Of a stretch of 64,000 nt of DNA, positions 1-10,962 are shown in pieces. The stretch comes from Rana temporaria. Lineage: Eukaryota; Chordata; Amphibia; Anura; Ranidae. A program made the position numbers and the translations under genes. Location of the stretch: the NCBI RefSeq assembly GCF_905171775.1, contig NC_053494.1, forward strand, positions 134,953,592 through 135,017,591, written 5' to 3'. Numbering within the stretch: the stretch's first letter is position 1; every line of letters starts with the position of its first letter. Under the pieces are notes generated by a model. The model was not told the DNA's origin, did not search any database, and saw only the letters and a list, made by a program, of their open reading frames with translations.

Positions 1-27
1 GTTATCTTATCATGTGTACCAGACTTT

Positions 28-1036
28 CAAGTGGATGTAAACCAATCATGAAACGTAACCTAAGCACATATCTGTAGAGTTTACTTATCTCTCTCCAAAG
101 CTCTGAGTGCTGTGTCTTTCGCCTGCTCCGTTCCTCTGTTATCATCAGAGTCACTGCTGACAAGTTCTCCGACACACAAGATAACAGCAGCTGAAAATAT
201 TTGTTGGGGAGGGAGCTTAGAGGTAGATTATCAGAGAGCTTGTCTATTCCGAGTACAGCTCTGTGTCCCCTTGTTCCTCTGCCTATGTGGAGGGGGGGGT
301 GTGCCTTTCCTCCAATTGGCTCTCACAGTGTATGCCCAGACTCCCCACCCACTGCTGAATGAGGAAGAAAGATTAACGCGATATGTACTTTCCAAAGAGT
401 GTAGAAAAGGGAAAAACGCAGATATACCGTATATACTCGAGTATAAGCCAACCCAAATATAAGCCGAGGCACCTAATTTTACCACAAAAAAAAACTGGGA
501 AAACACATTGACTCGAGTATAAGCCTAGGGCGACCATCTGCATGCCTCACTGTGTCCATGCCTAGACTGACGTTTAACATGGAAGTCTATGAAAGGGCTG
601 CCCGGCTTTGAAGAATCGGTGCTCCCCAGCCGTAGGTCCCCCAGACAACAAACTTTGCACACTTGTAGATGAGAACTGGGGCTACATTTGTGCCAAGTTC
701 CGGGTCCAGGGGACTTACGACCGGGTCCCCAAAGTCACTGGAGAAATGACCGTTTAACATGGGAGTCTAAGGAAGGGGGGCCCCAGCTTTGAAAAATCAG
801 TGCTCCCCGGCAACAAACTTTGGGGTCCAGGGGACCTACGGCCGGGGATCAGGCGCAAAAAGGTCACTCGAGTATAAGCCGGGGGGGGGGGGGGTATTTC
901 AGCACAAAAAAAGTGCTGAAAAACTCGGTTTATACGGTACATGTAAAACTTATATGGGAGGATTTGTTTCACCTTTGTGTATCATCTAAGGCTATTCACT
1001 TCACTAGGTATAGGAGAGGGTATAAAACCATTTTAA
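28..1036. mobile_element. TTAA-type MITE (AGTGG-TTGTAAACC family), host of a nested element
   Basis: The left end reads AAGTGGATGTAAACC and the right end GGGTATAAAACCATTTTAA, which are imperfect inverted ends. A second, better copy at 36,842-37,817 has the same body (the CTCCAATTGGCTCTCA and GGAGGATTTGTTT blocks) and clean TTAA target sites, so the family is TTAA-specific and Kolobok/T2-like. No transposase is present. The body is split by another element at 425-939. The exact left base is uncertain by a few nucleotides. Confidence 0.6.
425..939. mobile_element. Nested MITE with TACCGTATA ends and TATAAGCC motifs
   Basis: The ends TACCGTATATACTCGAG and CTCGGTTTATACGGTA are inverted repeats. 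The phrase CTCGAGTATAAGCC occurs near 437, 512 and 866. A G-run interrupts the right end near 881-892. It lies inside the 28-1036 element, so it is younger. The superfamily is not certain. Confidence 0.5.
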
Positions 1037-1039
1037 GCT

Positions 1040-1666
1040 AAAAAAAAAATAAAAAAAATAATGGAGGGTTTATACTACTCTAAGCACCATGTATCTAATT
1101 GTGTAACACTATACTTTTACGGTTAAAAAAAGTGATCAATATTCTGATAAAGGTGTCCTATGTGCTTCATTAGCACATAGCATATTACTTGTGTATGTAT
1201 GCATGCATGATGAGATGCGGTGCCAAGCATGTACGTATTTTTCTGTACAAGACTGCAAAAAAACACTGATTAATGAGTGGAAACAAACGAGAGCTAGAAT
1301 AATTTTCTGTTTCACTGTTTTTACTGTGATAATATGAAACAACCCACTGAATAAATTATTGTTCAGAGTAGAGAAAAATCACCTTAGCCTTTCATAGGAT
1401 AACGAAATTGTAATAATTTTTATGCCTAAAAATGTCACTTGTGAATTTATGTCACATATATATGAAGCTGTCCCTCACTGTAGAGTGCATTATATTACAC
1501 CATCTATGTGTTTGTATCTCTCTATATTTTGTAATAGCTGCAATACAACACAAGCACCGATATGTGTGCCCCAATTATCAAAGCCTAAAAGACGTCTGAC
1601 CTCCTCCCAGTACCTCCAGGTAAGAACCATAAAATGTATGCCATTGGCCATCAAGGAAATAAAAGC
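1040..1666. other. No recognisable feature (about 630 bp)
   Basis: AT-rich, non-repetitive sequence within this window. The frames across it are short and show no domain or splice-consistent coding pattern. It is probably intronic DNA between two elements. Confidence 0.5.
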
Positions 1667-3787
1667 TAAGGGTGAATTCACACCACGATTTTGTCATCCT
1701 TTTTTTACTCACGATTTTTGCTTTTAAATCGTCCAAATCTGTATGGCAAAACGGATCCATTCACTACCATTCATTAATTTAGGTCCCCAAGTGCATCCGA
1801 TTTGATCCGCATACGATTTGATACGATTTAAAATCGTATCAAAAAACGTGTCTGCCCACGATTTTTGGTCCTGATTTGAAATCGTATTACAATCGTGTCC
1901 GTTTTTTTTTTTATATTGTGGTCAATCTAAATCGTACTAAATCGGATGACTGTGCGATAAATCGTACCCGATTCGTTATGGAGGTCCCCGCAAATTCAAT
2001 AACCAGACCCTTTAGGTCTGGTATGGATATTCAGGGGAACCCCGCCGTCAATTTAAAACAAAAATGACGTGCGGTTCCCCCTAAATATCCATAACCAGAC
2101 CCATTATCCGAGCACGTTGACCTGGCCGGCCGCAGAAAAGAGGGCGGGACAGAGTGCGGCCCCCCCCCTCTCCTGAACCGCACCAGGCCACATGCCCTCA
2201 ACATTGGGAGGGTGCTTTGGGGTGCCCCCCAAAGCACCTTGTCCCCATGTTGATGGGGACAAGGGTCTCATCCCCACAACCCTTGCCCGGTGGTTGTGGG
2301 GGTATGCGGGCGGGAGGTTTATCAGAATCTGGAAGACCCCTTTAACAAAGGGGGCCCCCAGATCCTGACCCCCCCCCCCTGTGTGAAATGGTAATGGGGT
2401 ACACTGTACCTCTACCATTTCACGAAGGAAGTGTAAAGTATTGTAAAAAAAACACACTGACACCAAAGAATAAAGTCCTTTATTAAAAAAAACTCCAGCG
2501 CTGAAAAATCCACTCGTTCCCGGCTTCCAGCGTTGTCCTGATCCTGCGAGGGCTGATCTCCCGCGATGAGAAGATCCTGCGACGGCCGGGTGTTCTCCGA
2601 TCCAGCGCTGAGAAGATCCATCCGGAGCGCAGCATCCCCGACCTCCTCATCGCCATACACAGCCCAGCGGAATGACGCGCAGGGGCTGTGTGACATTACT
2701 TATATAGAGGAGGCAGGGACACCCGTCACGTGACCCCGCCCCCTCTGACGTACCCTCTGCTACGTCACTGGGGAAGCCCAAGAAGAGGGAAGACTATGGG
2801 CTTCGCCAGTGACGTAGCAGAGGGTACGTCAGAGGGGGCGGGGTCACGTGACGGGTGTCCCTGCCTCCTCTATATAAGTAATGTCACAGCCCCAGCGCGT
2901 CATTCCGCTGGGCTGTGTCCGGTGATGAGGAGGTCGGGGATGCTGCGCTCCGGATGGATCTTCTCAGCGCTGGATCGGAGAACACCCGGCCGTCGCAGGA
3001 TCTTCTCATCGCGGAAGATCAGCCCTCGCAGGATCAGGACAACACTGGAAGCCGGGAACGAGTGTTTTTTTTTTTTTTAATAAAGGACTTTATTCTTTGG
3101 TGTCAGTGTGTTTTTTTTACAATACTTTTCACTTCCTTCGTGAAATGGTAGAGGTACAGTGTACCCCATTACCATTTCACACAGGGGGGGGGGTCAGGAT
3201 CTGGGGGTCCCCTTTGTTAAAGGGGTCTTCCAGATTCTGATAAACCTCACGCCCGCATACCCCCACAACCACCGAGCAAGGGTTGTGGGGATGAGACCCT
3301 TGTCCCCATCAACATGGGGACAAGGTGCTTTGGGGGGCACCCCAAAGCACCCTCCCAATGTTGAGGGCATGTTGCCTGGTGCGGTTCAGGAGAGGGGGGG
3401 GGCCGCACTCTGTCCCCCCCTCTTTTCTGCGGCCGGCCAGGTCAACGTGCTCGGATAATGGGTCTGGTTATGGATATTTAGGGGGAACCGCACGTAATTT
3501 TTGTTTTAAATTGACGGCGGGGTTCCCCTGAATATCCATACCAGACCTGAAGGGTCTGGTTATGGATATTACCGGGAACCGCATGTCATTTTTTTTTTTT
3601 TAATTGACGGCGGGGTTCCCCTGAATATCCATAAAATCTTCTTTTTCCCAGACATTATTTAAAATCAGGATCCGATTTTTTAGTGAAAATTTTGACATAC
3701 GATTACATACGATTTTGTCACATACGATTCCATCCGATTTAACTGTCCGTTTATCGGATGGTAAAATCGTGGTGTGAACCTAGCCTA
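1667..3787. mobile_element. Long foldback element with palindromic core
   Basis: The outer ends are inverted: TTCACACCACGATTTT after 1675 and its complement before 3779. Both outer parts are rich in ATACGATTT words. The inner arms, about 2,000-2,780 and 2,785-3,568, are near-perfect inverted copies around a centre near 2,784. Landmarks in each arm are CCCTTTAGGTCTGGT, GGCCGGCC, GGGGATGAG and CACGTGAC. The arms match the core of the 54,443-57,062 element, which has different outer ends. No transposase is visible, and small frames are only mirror images of each other. Confidence 0.7.
2690..2885. promoter_or_regulatory. Divergent TATA-box palindrome in foldback core
   Basis: TATATAA at 2871-2877 (plus) and its mirror at 2700-2706 (minus) face outward, about 165 bp apart. 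Between them are GTGACGTAG (CRE/ATF-like) and CACGTGAC (E-box-like) in both arms. An AATAAA follows about 200 bp downstream in each direction (3079-3084 plus; 2479-2484 minus). The arrangement resembles two LTR-like units head to head. Activity is inferred, not shown. Confidence 0.4.
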
Positions 3788-4376
3788 AATGAGCTTGGAA
3801 ATGGTCCATCTCAGACATTTTTTATTCTCTATACTCAGGCATCCCAGATAAAAACATTTTAGAAGGTTCAGTTCTGTTAATATGCCCTTGCAGTTTAGTA
3901 TCTGCACCATCTTCCCGACCATTGGGAGTGGAGCGTGCTCCTTCTGGGATCCCAGCCTCTATCCAGGAGCTTCATGACTCTCATAGCCTCCTTCCATCTG
4001 GCAATGCTTGAGACCCGGGAGCATAGCCTGCATTTCTCCGGGTTCACCATCTCTCCTCCACAGCATTAGGGTCATCCATGGCTTTCGCTTAGTTCTGCAG
4101 CGGATACCACGGCAGCCACTGTGTTCTCTGGGCACTTTTCCTCCACCGTTTAATATTTGACATTTGCAACCTGATTTTAAACTATTGCTATTAAAGATTG
4201 AAACTTTTAATTTCATCGTTTGCTTCAAATAATTCACTAAAACAGCGCCCCCTGTGTTGAATTTCTTTATCTATATCAGCTGGTCTTTTGAGCTTGGGAT
4301 CAGCGGCCGGAGTGCTATATATTTTATGGGCAACTTTGATTACATGTATGCACCTGGCCCCTGTGTTTTTCAGGTT
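3788..4376. other. No recognisable feature (about 590 bp)
   Basis: Mixed-composition sequence with one 92-codon minus frame that shows no family resemblance. AACAGCGCCCCCTGTG near 4,240 resembles short phrases seen at ends of amphibian repeats, but no element boundary can be fixed. Confidence 0.4.
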
Positions 4377-5109
4377 TTAGCCTGAGTTCACACAAGCGCG
4401 ATCTTAGAGATTGCATGCGATTTGCACGGGATCTCTGAGCAATGCGATTTTAGCCATAGTTATATGGCTGAAATCGCATTGGATTTGCACAGAAAATAGC
4501 GCAGGGACTTGTTTCCCCGCACTAGAATCAGATCGCATGCGTGTTCTCACCTATGCGATCCGATTCCTGTGCAAGTTCACACTGCGAGATCTGTGAACTA
4601 AACGGGGGGTGTTATAAAGGCTCCATGTACACAGGAGGTTTTTAGAACTGCTCCTAAAGGATTAAACCTGACAGATAGTACCCCGCGTTTAAAACGTCAG
4701 TTTTGCCACTTTTGCAGTTAAATAGCCAAAAACACCTATGAACGAAATGCTGTTAAACGCGGGTTACCGCGTCCGCCATCTAAAACGTGGAAATCTTCGG
4801 CGTCTGAACCCATTTTTTTGCTTTCAAAGAAACGCTGTTAAACGCAATTGCCTAAAAACGGCAATAAACGAGACAGTGTACATGGTCACATAGGATGACA
4901 TTGAATGAGTTCAGGGGCAGTTGAAAAAAGCATCCAACTGCCTCTGAACGTACGTTTAGCAGCGTCCTGCGTACATGGGGCCTTACTGTTAATGACCCCC
5001 GCAGCGGTTCACAGAAGGCAGTGTGAACTGCCTGAGGGAGGGATGCGATGGGGGAACCTGCGCTGTAATCGCGCTGGTTCCGGCATCGCATATATGTGAA
5101 CCCAGGGTA
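4377..5109. mobile_element. MITE with GTTCACAC ends
   Basis: The left end CCTGAGTTCACACAAGCG and right end ATATGTGAACCCAGGG are inverted. The interior repeats GCGATTT/AATCGCA words. The family phrase (GGTTCACACT...) recurs at 21,387-21,568, 60,774-61,046 and 63,480. A second MITE is nested at 4,617-4,985. Confidence 0.55.
4617..4985. mobile_element. Nested MITE with GGCTCCATGTACAC ends
   Basis: The inverted ends are AAGGCTCCATGTACAC and GCGTACATGGGGCCTTA. The interior carries AAACGC/GCGTTT words in both orientations. It splits the 4,377-5,109 element. Confidence 0.5.
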
Positions 5110-5671
5110 AAGGAATACTACTTCAGAGGACTGTTCCTCTGGTACAAGCAGAACGCTTCCTAAAGCGTATAATCCCCAACAAAAAAAAAAACTTCTCTTA
5201 TTTGGTTCCTTTTGGTCTGTTAAATACCATAGAAAGGGTTTGGTTATAACAGCAAAAAGTGCAAAATGTTTTCCAGTCCTTACTTCCGGTGTTCGGTCAA
5301 TGAGAGTAATTAGTCCTTTCACTCCTTATCTTGGGATTACATAATGATTAGCTTTTATGTTGTGTAGAGGACAAAAATGATGTGGGTCTATAGTTAGGCA
5401 AGATAAAAACTGGGTAGGGCTGACACGCTCTGTCCACAAAATTCTGCGTGTTGTCAAATCACAACAGGACTCAGGAGCTGAGAGTATTTATGGCAGATAA
5501 AACATATTTTTCTGCACTTGCATGGTCTTTGAAGCGATAAAAAACACGGGAAAATTTGATTCTATTGCAGAGATATAACTGCGTGTTTTTTTACTTACCG
5601 TGGACCTTTTTCTTTTTGTGTTTGGAGTTATGGAGGGGCTTGAACCACTGTCAGGTTTTTATTGCTGTCTT
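5110..5671. other. No recognisable feature (about 560 bp)
   Basis: Apparently single-copy sequence within the window. A 156-codon minus frame overlaps its left part and the preceding MITE, but it has no recognisable motif and spans an element boundary, so it is not called a gene. Confidence 0.4.
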
Positions 5672-5674
5672 TTA

Positions 5675-5797
5675 GGTCCCTTTCACACTGAAGGTGTATG
5701 TGTGGTGGCGGTATAGCGCTGCAATTTTTAGCGACACTATACCGTCCGAATTGCGGCGGTATTCGGCCGCTAGCGGTGCGGTATTGTCCATGGGGAC
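5675..5797. mobile_element. Truncated PIF/Harbinger-like MITE
   Basis: GGTCCCTTTCACACTG follows a TTA, and the interior GCGGTATAGCGCTGC and TTCGGCCGCTAGCGGTG matches the full copy at 20,124-20,549. The right half is missing. Confidence 0.55.
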
Positions 5798-6585
5798 ATC
5801 TGAACGAAGAGGTAATTTTTCTTGCACTGGAAAAAAAAAATCTCAATTCCTGTGGCGTCTACGGGACAAGAAATAAAAGTAATCCTTCCCATTCCATTTA
5901 AAAAAGTTTTACTTTTACTGTATATACTGAATTAAACTAATTCCGCTGGTAGAGACAGCTTTAGATTACATTTAGGGCCTATTCACTCTAGAAACTGCAC
6001 ATCTACTGTGCGTTTTTTCCTTAAAAATGCGTGCATTTGAAGTGCATTTTTATGCGCATTTACACAGATCCCTTCAAATCTGTGCAGCATGCATGTTTGA
6101 TGGGGAGGGGGACACACACACCCCAATATTCCCCCCCCCCCAGTACTCGCCGATACCAATTATCGATACTTTTTTTATATCGATACTTTTTTTACAATTT
6201 ATTTAATTTATTAATTTTATAATGCTTTCTTTTTAAATTATTTTTTACAATTATTTTTTTATTATTGGCAATTTTTTTTATCAGCCCTGTTGGGGGGGCT
6301 TTGGTGAGATATCAGGGGTCTTAACAGACTACTGACATCTTCCTTATGAGACAGGGAAAGAGACTAGGGACACAGATACCCCAGTCCCTTTCTTAGCAGC
6401 CTCAGCAGCACTGAAAATTAATGGAGAGAGGACAACGGCTCCTCTCCATTCATAAACTGATACATTATAAACACAGTTTACGATGTTTCAGTTATGTGAA
6501 TGGACAGAGTCAGTGATAACTGACTCTGTACATTCGGAACAGTAAAGAGCCTATACTCTCCATTCTGAGAAATCAAGGAGAACAG
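5798..6585. other. Unassigned, with a fragment of the GATACCGA element
   Basis: CAGTACTCGCCGATACC followed by CGATACTTTTTTT near 6,140-6,200 matches the left part of the element at 15,970-16,545. A perfect inverted pair ATGGAGAGAGGAC/CTCTCCAT lies near 6,420-6,450. Nothing else is recognisable. Confidence 0.35.
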
Positions 6586-6586
6586 A

Positions 6587-6660
6587 GGGGGACATGGAGG
6601 GAGACGGGGACATGGAGGGAGACGGCGGCATGGAGGGGGACATGGAGGGAGACGGCAGCA
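6587..6660 (+). repeat. Short GGGACATGGAGGGAGACGG minisatellite
   Basis: About four imperfect units of 17-21 bp built on GGGACATGGAGGGAGACGG. The frame across it (6,594-6,860) encodes MEGDG-type repeats and is an artefact of the array. A pure G-run follows near 6,768-6,782. Confidence 0.75.
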
Positions 6661-6889
6661 GAAGGAGGGGGTTGGAGGAGGATACGGGGACAGTCAGCGG
6701 TGATAGTGTGTGGGAGAGTTACAATCACCGATCACAGCTGATTTCACTAAAGCAGCTGAAAGGCGCGGGGGGGGGGGGGGGGAGAGAAGCGGAGAAACTG
6801 CTTTCAGACTTTGCAATCTATACAGGGTTATCGGTGCTTGTAACTCCCCCACCGCAATGATCACTGACTGTCCAGGTATCGGGGGACAA

Positions 6890-7584
6890 CCCTAATATAT
6901 ACACTTGGTGGCAGTTTATATCAGATCAGGAGGCAATTCCATTGATCCCCTTCCCCCACCTCATACAGTTCACGCAAAGATAGTCTTTCTGTAGTCGCCT
7001 TTAAACACAACATTGTCCCATCATTCAGTCAATTATTTGCTTTTTATGCCTGTGTAAGATTTCTTAAATACCCATAATTAAGGGAAGTAATTATTTCTGA
7101 CCATTTCATGTTTCTGTGCTAAATAAAATACACCCAATACATGCAATAGGAGAGGGTTAAACTCAGCAATAGGAACACAGACTGTGGTTGTCTATGCTTG
7201 CTGAAAGGTGTTTTAATTACAAGCAGGAGTAAGACATGGCCCCATTAGGAAACACACTGGAAAGTGAAGACAGAAAAGCTGGATCCTTTGAGACATACCA
7301 ATTATATCCTCTTTATTTGCAAGCAGAAAAAATTTACCATGCGTGTGCCAGAAATCAACAAAGCAGACTCAAACACAGATCACCTAAAGCCCAATTCTGG
7401 GCAACTAACAAAACCTTGCAGTCACCCTACTTATGTAACTTATATGCAGAGTACATCATGCAAAATGCCGTGACCGACAAATCACAAGCCAGAACTAAGA
7501 TCGCAGGGAGAAATATTAACAACCTGGAGATGTGCAGACAATGTCACACTAATGGCAGAAAGTGAAAAAGAACAAAAAGGTCTC
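6890..7584. other. No recognisable feature (about 700 bp)
   Basis: Non-repetitive sequence. Two overlapping plus frames (109 and 69 codons, 7,236-7,565) show no domain. They end at the TTAA where the next element is inserted. Confidence 0.4.
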
Positions 7585-7588
7585 TTAA

Positions 7589-8705
7589 CCACTTCAGCCC
7601 CGGAGGATTTGGCTGCCCAATGACCGGGTTATTTTTTTGCAATTCGGCACTGCATCGCTTTAACTGACAATTGCGCGGTGGTGCGACTCTGTACCCAAAT
7701 AAAATTGACGTCCATTTTTCCCCACAAATAGAGCTTTCTTTTGGTGGTAATTGATCACCTCTGTGGATTTTATTTTTTGCGCTATAAACCAAAAAAACAA
7801 CAGACAATTTTGAAAAGAAAAAAAATATAAATATTTTTCCTTTTTGCTATAACAAATATCACCAACAAAATATATATATATATAAAAAAAAAAAAAAATA
7901 ATGTATTTCTCAGGCCGATATGTATTCTACATTTTTTTTTTTTTTTTTACCAAAAATAACGCAATAAGCATATATTGATTGGTTTGCACAAAAGTTATAT
8001 TGTCTACTAAATAGGAGATATATTTCTGGATTTTTATATATTTTTACTAGTAATGACTGCAACACTATGGCGGACACATCGGACACTTGACGCTAATTTG
8101 CAACCATTGTCATTTATACAGCGACCAGTGCTATAAAAATGCACTGATTACTGTGTAAATGACACTGGCAGGGAAGGGGGTTAACCACTAGGGGCAGAGG
8201 AAGGGGTTAAGTGTGTCCTAGGGAGTGATGGGCTACGAGTGACTAGGGTTGCCACCTCATCCCTTTAAAAAGGAACACATCTGAATTACACAGATTCTGA
8301 GGCTAATTTAATGCAGATAAGGCACCAAGTGAGTTTAATTACCACCTTAATCAGCCACAGAACCTGTGTAATTCAGATGTGTTCCTTTTTAAAGGGATGA
8401 GGTGGCAACCCTACGAGTGACACAACAGTGATCACTGCTCCCGATCACAGTAGATAACTGTCCTGTCACTAGGCAGAACAGGGAAATACCTTGTTTACAT
8501 ATGCATCTCCCTGTTCTAAAGCTCCATGACACGATCGCAGGACACAGGGGGACATCGAGTCCTCGGGTCCCACGGTCACGGAGCTCGCGGGAGGGGTGCC
8601 GCCGAGCCCACACGGTAGCAAATTCAAAGCAACTTACAGGTACATTGCTTTGCGCAGCTGTGGCGTTCTGCCGACGTATATCTACAGGAGGCGGGCGGGA
8701 AGTGG
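7589..8705. mobile_element. TTAA-flanked MITE with CCACTTC ends (piggyBac-like)
   Basis: TTAA at 7,585-7,588 and 8,706-8,709 flank CCACTTCAGCC and GCGGGAAGTGG, which are inverted ends. The interior signature is ACTGACAATTGCGCGG, AGCTTTCTTTTGGTGG and TTTTTTGCGCTATAAA. Other copies or pieces of this family lie at 14.5, 21.7, 33.5, 42.7, 44.7, 57.4 and 58.4 kb. The TTAA site and CC start suit piggyBac-type ends, and Kolobok is the alternative. There is no transposase. A hAT MITE is nested inside. Confidence 0.75.
8244..8413. mobile_element. hAT-like MITE, 170 bp, with perfect 8-bp TSD
   Basis: The element starts TAGGGTTGCCACCTCATCCC and ends with the inverted copy. The 8-bp duplication CGAGTGAC lies at 8,236-8,243 and 8,414-8,421. 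It is nested in the 7,589-8,705 element. A larger copy of the same family lies at 61,916-62,479. Confidence 0.85.
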
Positions 8706-8708
8706 TTA

Positions 8709-9066
8709 ATGAAGGTGAAAGAGGAGAGAGCAAAAGCTGGCCTTAAATTGAACATGAAGAAAACGAAGCTTGTGGCATCCGGTTCCATCACTCCTTGGCA
8801 AATAGGAGAAGAAATGGAAACAGTGACAGATTTCATCTTCCTAGGCTCCAAGATCACGGCAGACAGTCACTGTAGCCATGACATTAAGAGACGCTTGCTT
8901 CTTGGGAGGAAAGCAATGGCAAACCTAGACAACATTATAAAAAGCAAAGACATCACCCTACCGACAAAGTGCCGTATAGTCAAAGCTATGGTATTCCCAG
9001 TAGTAACCTATGGCTGGACATAAAGGGCTGAATGCTTGAGAATTGATGCTTTTGAACTATTCTCAC
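8709..9066 (+). pseudogene. Reverse transcriptase fragment of an RTE/BovB-like LINE
   Basis: The frame starting near 8,709 reads KAGLKLNMKKTK, then VTDFIFLGSKITAD, RRLLLGRKAMANLD and IVKAMVFPVVTYG. These are characteristic of the C-terminal part of RTE/BovB-type reverse transcriptase, the segment just downstream of the catalytic palm. A TAA stop follows at about 9,021, after which the same frame still reads RAECLRIDAFELF, so the stop is a lesion. The usual CESW after the YG is deleted. The fragment is cut on both sides by TTAA elements (ending at 8,705 and starting at 9,071). Family identification is from memory of the motif pattern. RTE rather than L1 is the best reading. Confidence 0.7.
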
Positions 9067-9070
9067 TTAA

Positions 9071-9530
9071 AGCGGGAGTTCACCCATAAAACAATTTTTC
9101 CCCTTAGATTGAGGCTCGTTTTGTCTAGGGGAGTCGGCAAGTTGTTTTAAAATATGATCCGTACTTACCGTTTTCGAGATGCATCTTCTCCGTCGCTTCT
9201 GGGTATGGGCTGCGGGACTGGGCGTTCCTTCTTGATTGACAGTCTTCCGAGAGGCTTCCGACGGTCGCATCCATCGCGTCACTAGTAGCCGAAAGAAGCC
9301 GAACGTCGGTGCGGCTCTATACTGCGCCTGAGCACCGACGTTCGGCTTCTTTCGGAAAATCGTGACGCGATGGATGCGACCGACGGAAGCCTCTCGGAAG
9401 ACTGTCAATCAAGAAGGAACGCCCAGTCCCGCAGCCCATACCCAGAAGCGACGGAGAAGATGCATCTCGTAAACGGTAAGTACTGCTCATATTTTAAAAA
9501 CAACTCTCGGAAAAGATATAAAAAATAAAA
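9071..9530. mobile_element. TTAA MITE, AGCGGGAGTTCACCC family, right end missing
   Basis: TTAA at 9,067-9,070 precedes AGCGGGAGTTCACCC. The interior is a foldback with GAACGTCGGTGC arms and GGCGTTCCTTCTTGATTGACA/CTGTCAATCAAGAAGG. Complete relatives are at 26,366-26,831, 44,047-44,536 and 49,240-49,757. The matching GGTGAACTCCCGCT end is absent, so this copy is 3'-truncated. It is T2/Kolobok-like by its TTAA target. Confidence 0.65.
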
Positions 9531-9660
9531 TAAGGTCTCCTGCTCTGCCAAACAGGGCTGTGTTGCATGTCAGAGCCAAGTAAATTTCAGCACTGGGCAA
9601 ACAGAAATACAAACCCTTTGTCAGGTAAAACATTTCTCTCATATGGACTGCATGTGTCTA

Positions 9661-10378
9661 CCAGGGTTTGACAAAATTTGCTTGGAATCTAGGAGCCAGC
9701 TAAAAAAAGTTAGGAGCCAGAAAACGCACCCCGTCCCGCCGAGCTTGCGCGCAATCAAAGTGGGAGCCCTCTCCCTAGGAGCGTGGGGAGGAGGCCTTGA
9801 AGCGGAACTTCTTCCTTTTTGGATGGAGCTCCACTTTAAAGTTTATGTAAACCCAAAAAAATGTTTTTGTTCCCTTAAAGTCTAAGTAATTGAGTGTTGT
9901 ATTGTAAAGGCATTTTTTTCAGAAACATAAGCAGGAACAAATTGACCTACCAGCATGAGGAAAAAAACGTACCGTGCAGTACCTCTGCAGTAAACTCCCA
10001 TGTAGATCGTGTCCTGGCTGGTATTTAAACAGAGGACCCCAGTGCTGCAAGGCAAAATGTCAAACCACCAAGCCACAGTGCTGCCAGCACTGTATAGCCA
10101 AAACTTGTCTGACAATGGTCACCATGACAAACTGGCGATTCTCTCCAGCGGTAACACAACACAATCTTGGCAGAAAGACTAACCCTTCCACACTATCCAA
10201 AATGGGGGGGGGTGACCTGGGAGATAGCAACAAAAATGTCTGTGCGCCCCCGCCGCGCGATCGTTGCTGGCCGGTAATTGAGGCCGCGGCTTTGCTGCCT
10301 TCTGCAGGCTTAAGTTTCCCCAGGCACAATTTCTTGTCGCAATTGCATACCGGGCGCCCGGATTTTGTCAAGCCCTGG
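9661..10378. mobile_element. Probable MITE with CCAGGGTTTGACAAA ends
   Basis: CCAGGGTTTGACAAAATTTG at the left and GGATTTTGTCAAGCCCTGG at the right are inverted. TCTA borders both ends but may be chance. The interior includes a SINE fragment at 9,991-10,092 and GC-rich unique sequence. Confidence 0.45.
9991..10092 (-). repeat. tRNA-derived SINE head (V-SINE/DANA-like), minus strand
   Basis: Read on the minus strand it has GGCAGCACTGTGGCTTGGTG (A-box region), then a degenerate GGTTTGACATTTTGCC stretch and CCAGGACACGATCTACATGG. This matches the tRNA-like head of the SINE at 32,207. Only the head is present. Confidence 0.55.
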
Positions 10379-10407
10379 TCTAACCGTTTGCCTGGGGTTT
10401 AGTTTTA

Positions 10408-10743
10408 GACCCCTTTCATACGGGCGCCTCTGCTGATGAAGCAAATGACAGGTCTATGTCCGCGCCGCTATGCAAAGTGGACACACAGTCCCGCTCTTCT
10501 CTATGGGGCAATCAAATGGAAACGGACCGCCTGTCCGTTTGCGTCCGATGCCATTTGATCCACCAGATGGATATGGACTAGGATCACCATCCGTCTGTTT
10601 TTGGTGGATGGGATCAGATGGCGGCGGGTGTCAGTGGACATGTGCCTACTGAAATTTGCTGCTCCATAAAAGAGACTGGGGTTCCGATCAGGTTGGCCTG
10701 AAAAACTGACAGACGGACCTGATCAGACTGTGTGAAAGGGGCC
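10408..10743. mobile_element. PIF/Harbinger-like MITE, TTA target sites
   Basis: GACCCCTTTCATACGG and GTGTGAAAGGGGCC are inverted ends. TTA lies directly outside at 10,405-10,407 and 10,744-10,746. The interior has CCGATCAGGTTGGCCTGAAA and GGATGGGATCAGATGG. Other members are at 10,963, 20,124 and 27,841. Confidence 0.7.
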
Positions 10744-10962
10744 TTAAATTGTCCAGGGCCTCAGTAAAGACACACCACACCCACCAAAGTAATGGATTCA
10801 ACAAGGAGAACCTTGGAAAGCAAGAGCACTAAGATGGAGGTCCTTGCAGATGACTATCAATATTAACCTGTCAGTTTGTTAAACAAATAGAAATTTTAAT
10901 CTGAATGCAACGCACTCTACTATAATGTTGCCATTGTGGATCATTCCAACAACTACGAGACA

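Noticed and set aside
4852..5322. 156-codon minus frame as a gene
   Set aside because: It spans the end of a MITE into unique sequence and has no recognisable domain or splice context.
7236..7565. 109-codon plus frame as a small gene
   Set aside because: It has no motif and overlaps another frame of equal quality; it stops just before a MITE insertion by chance.
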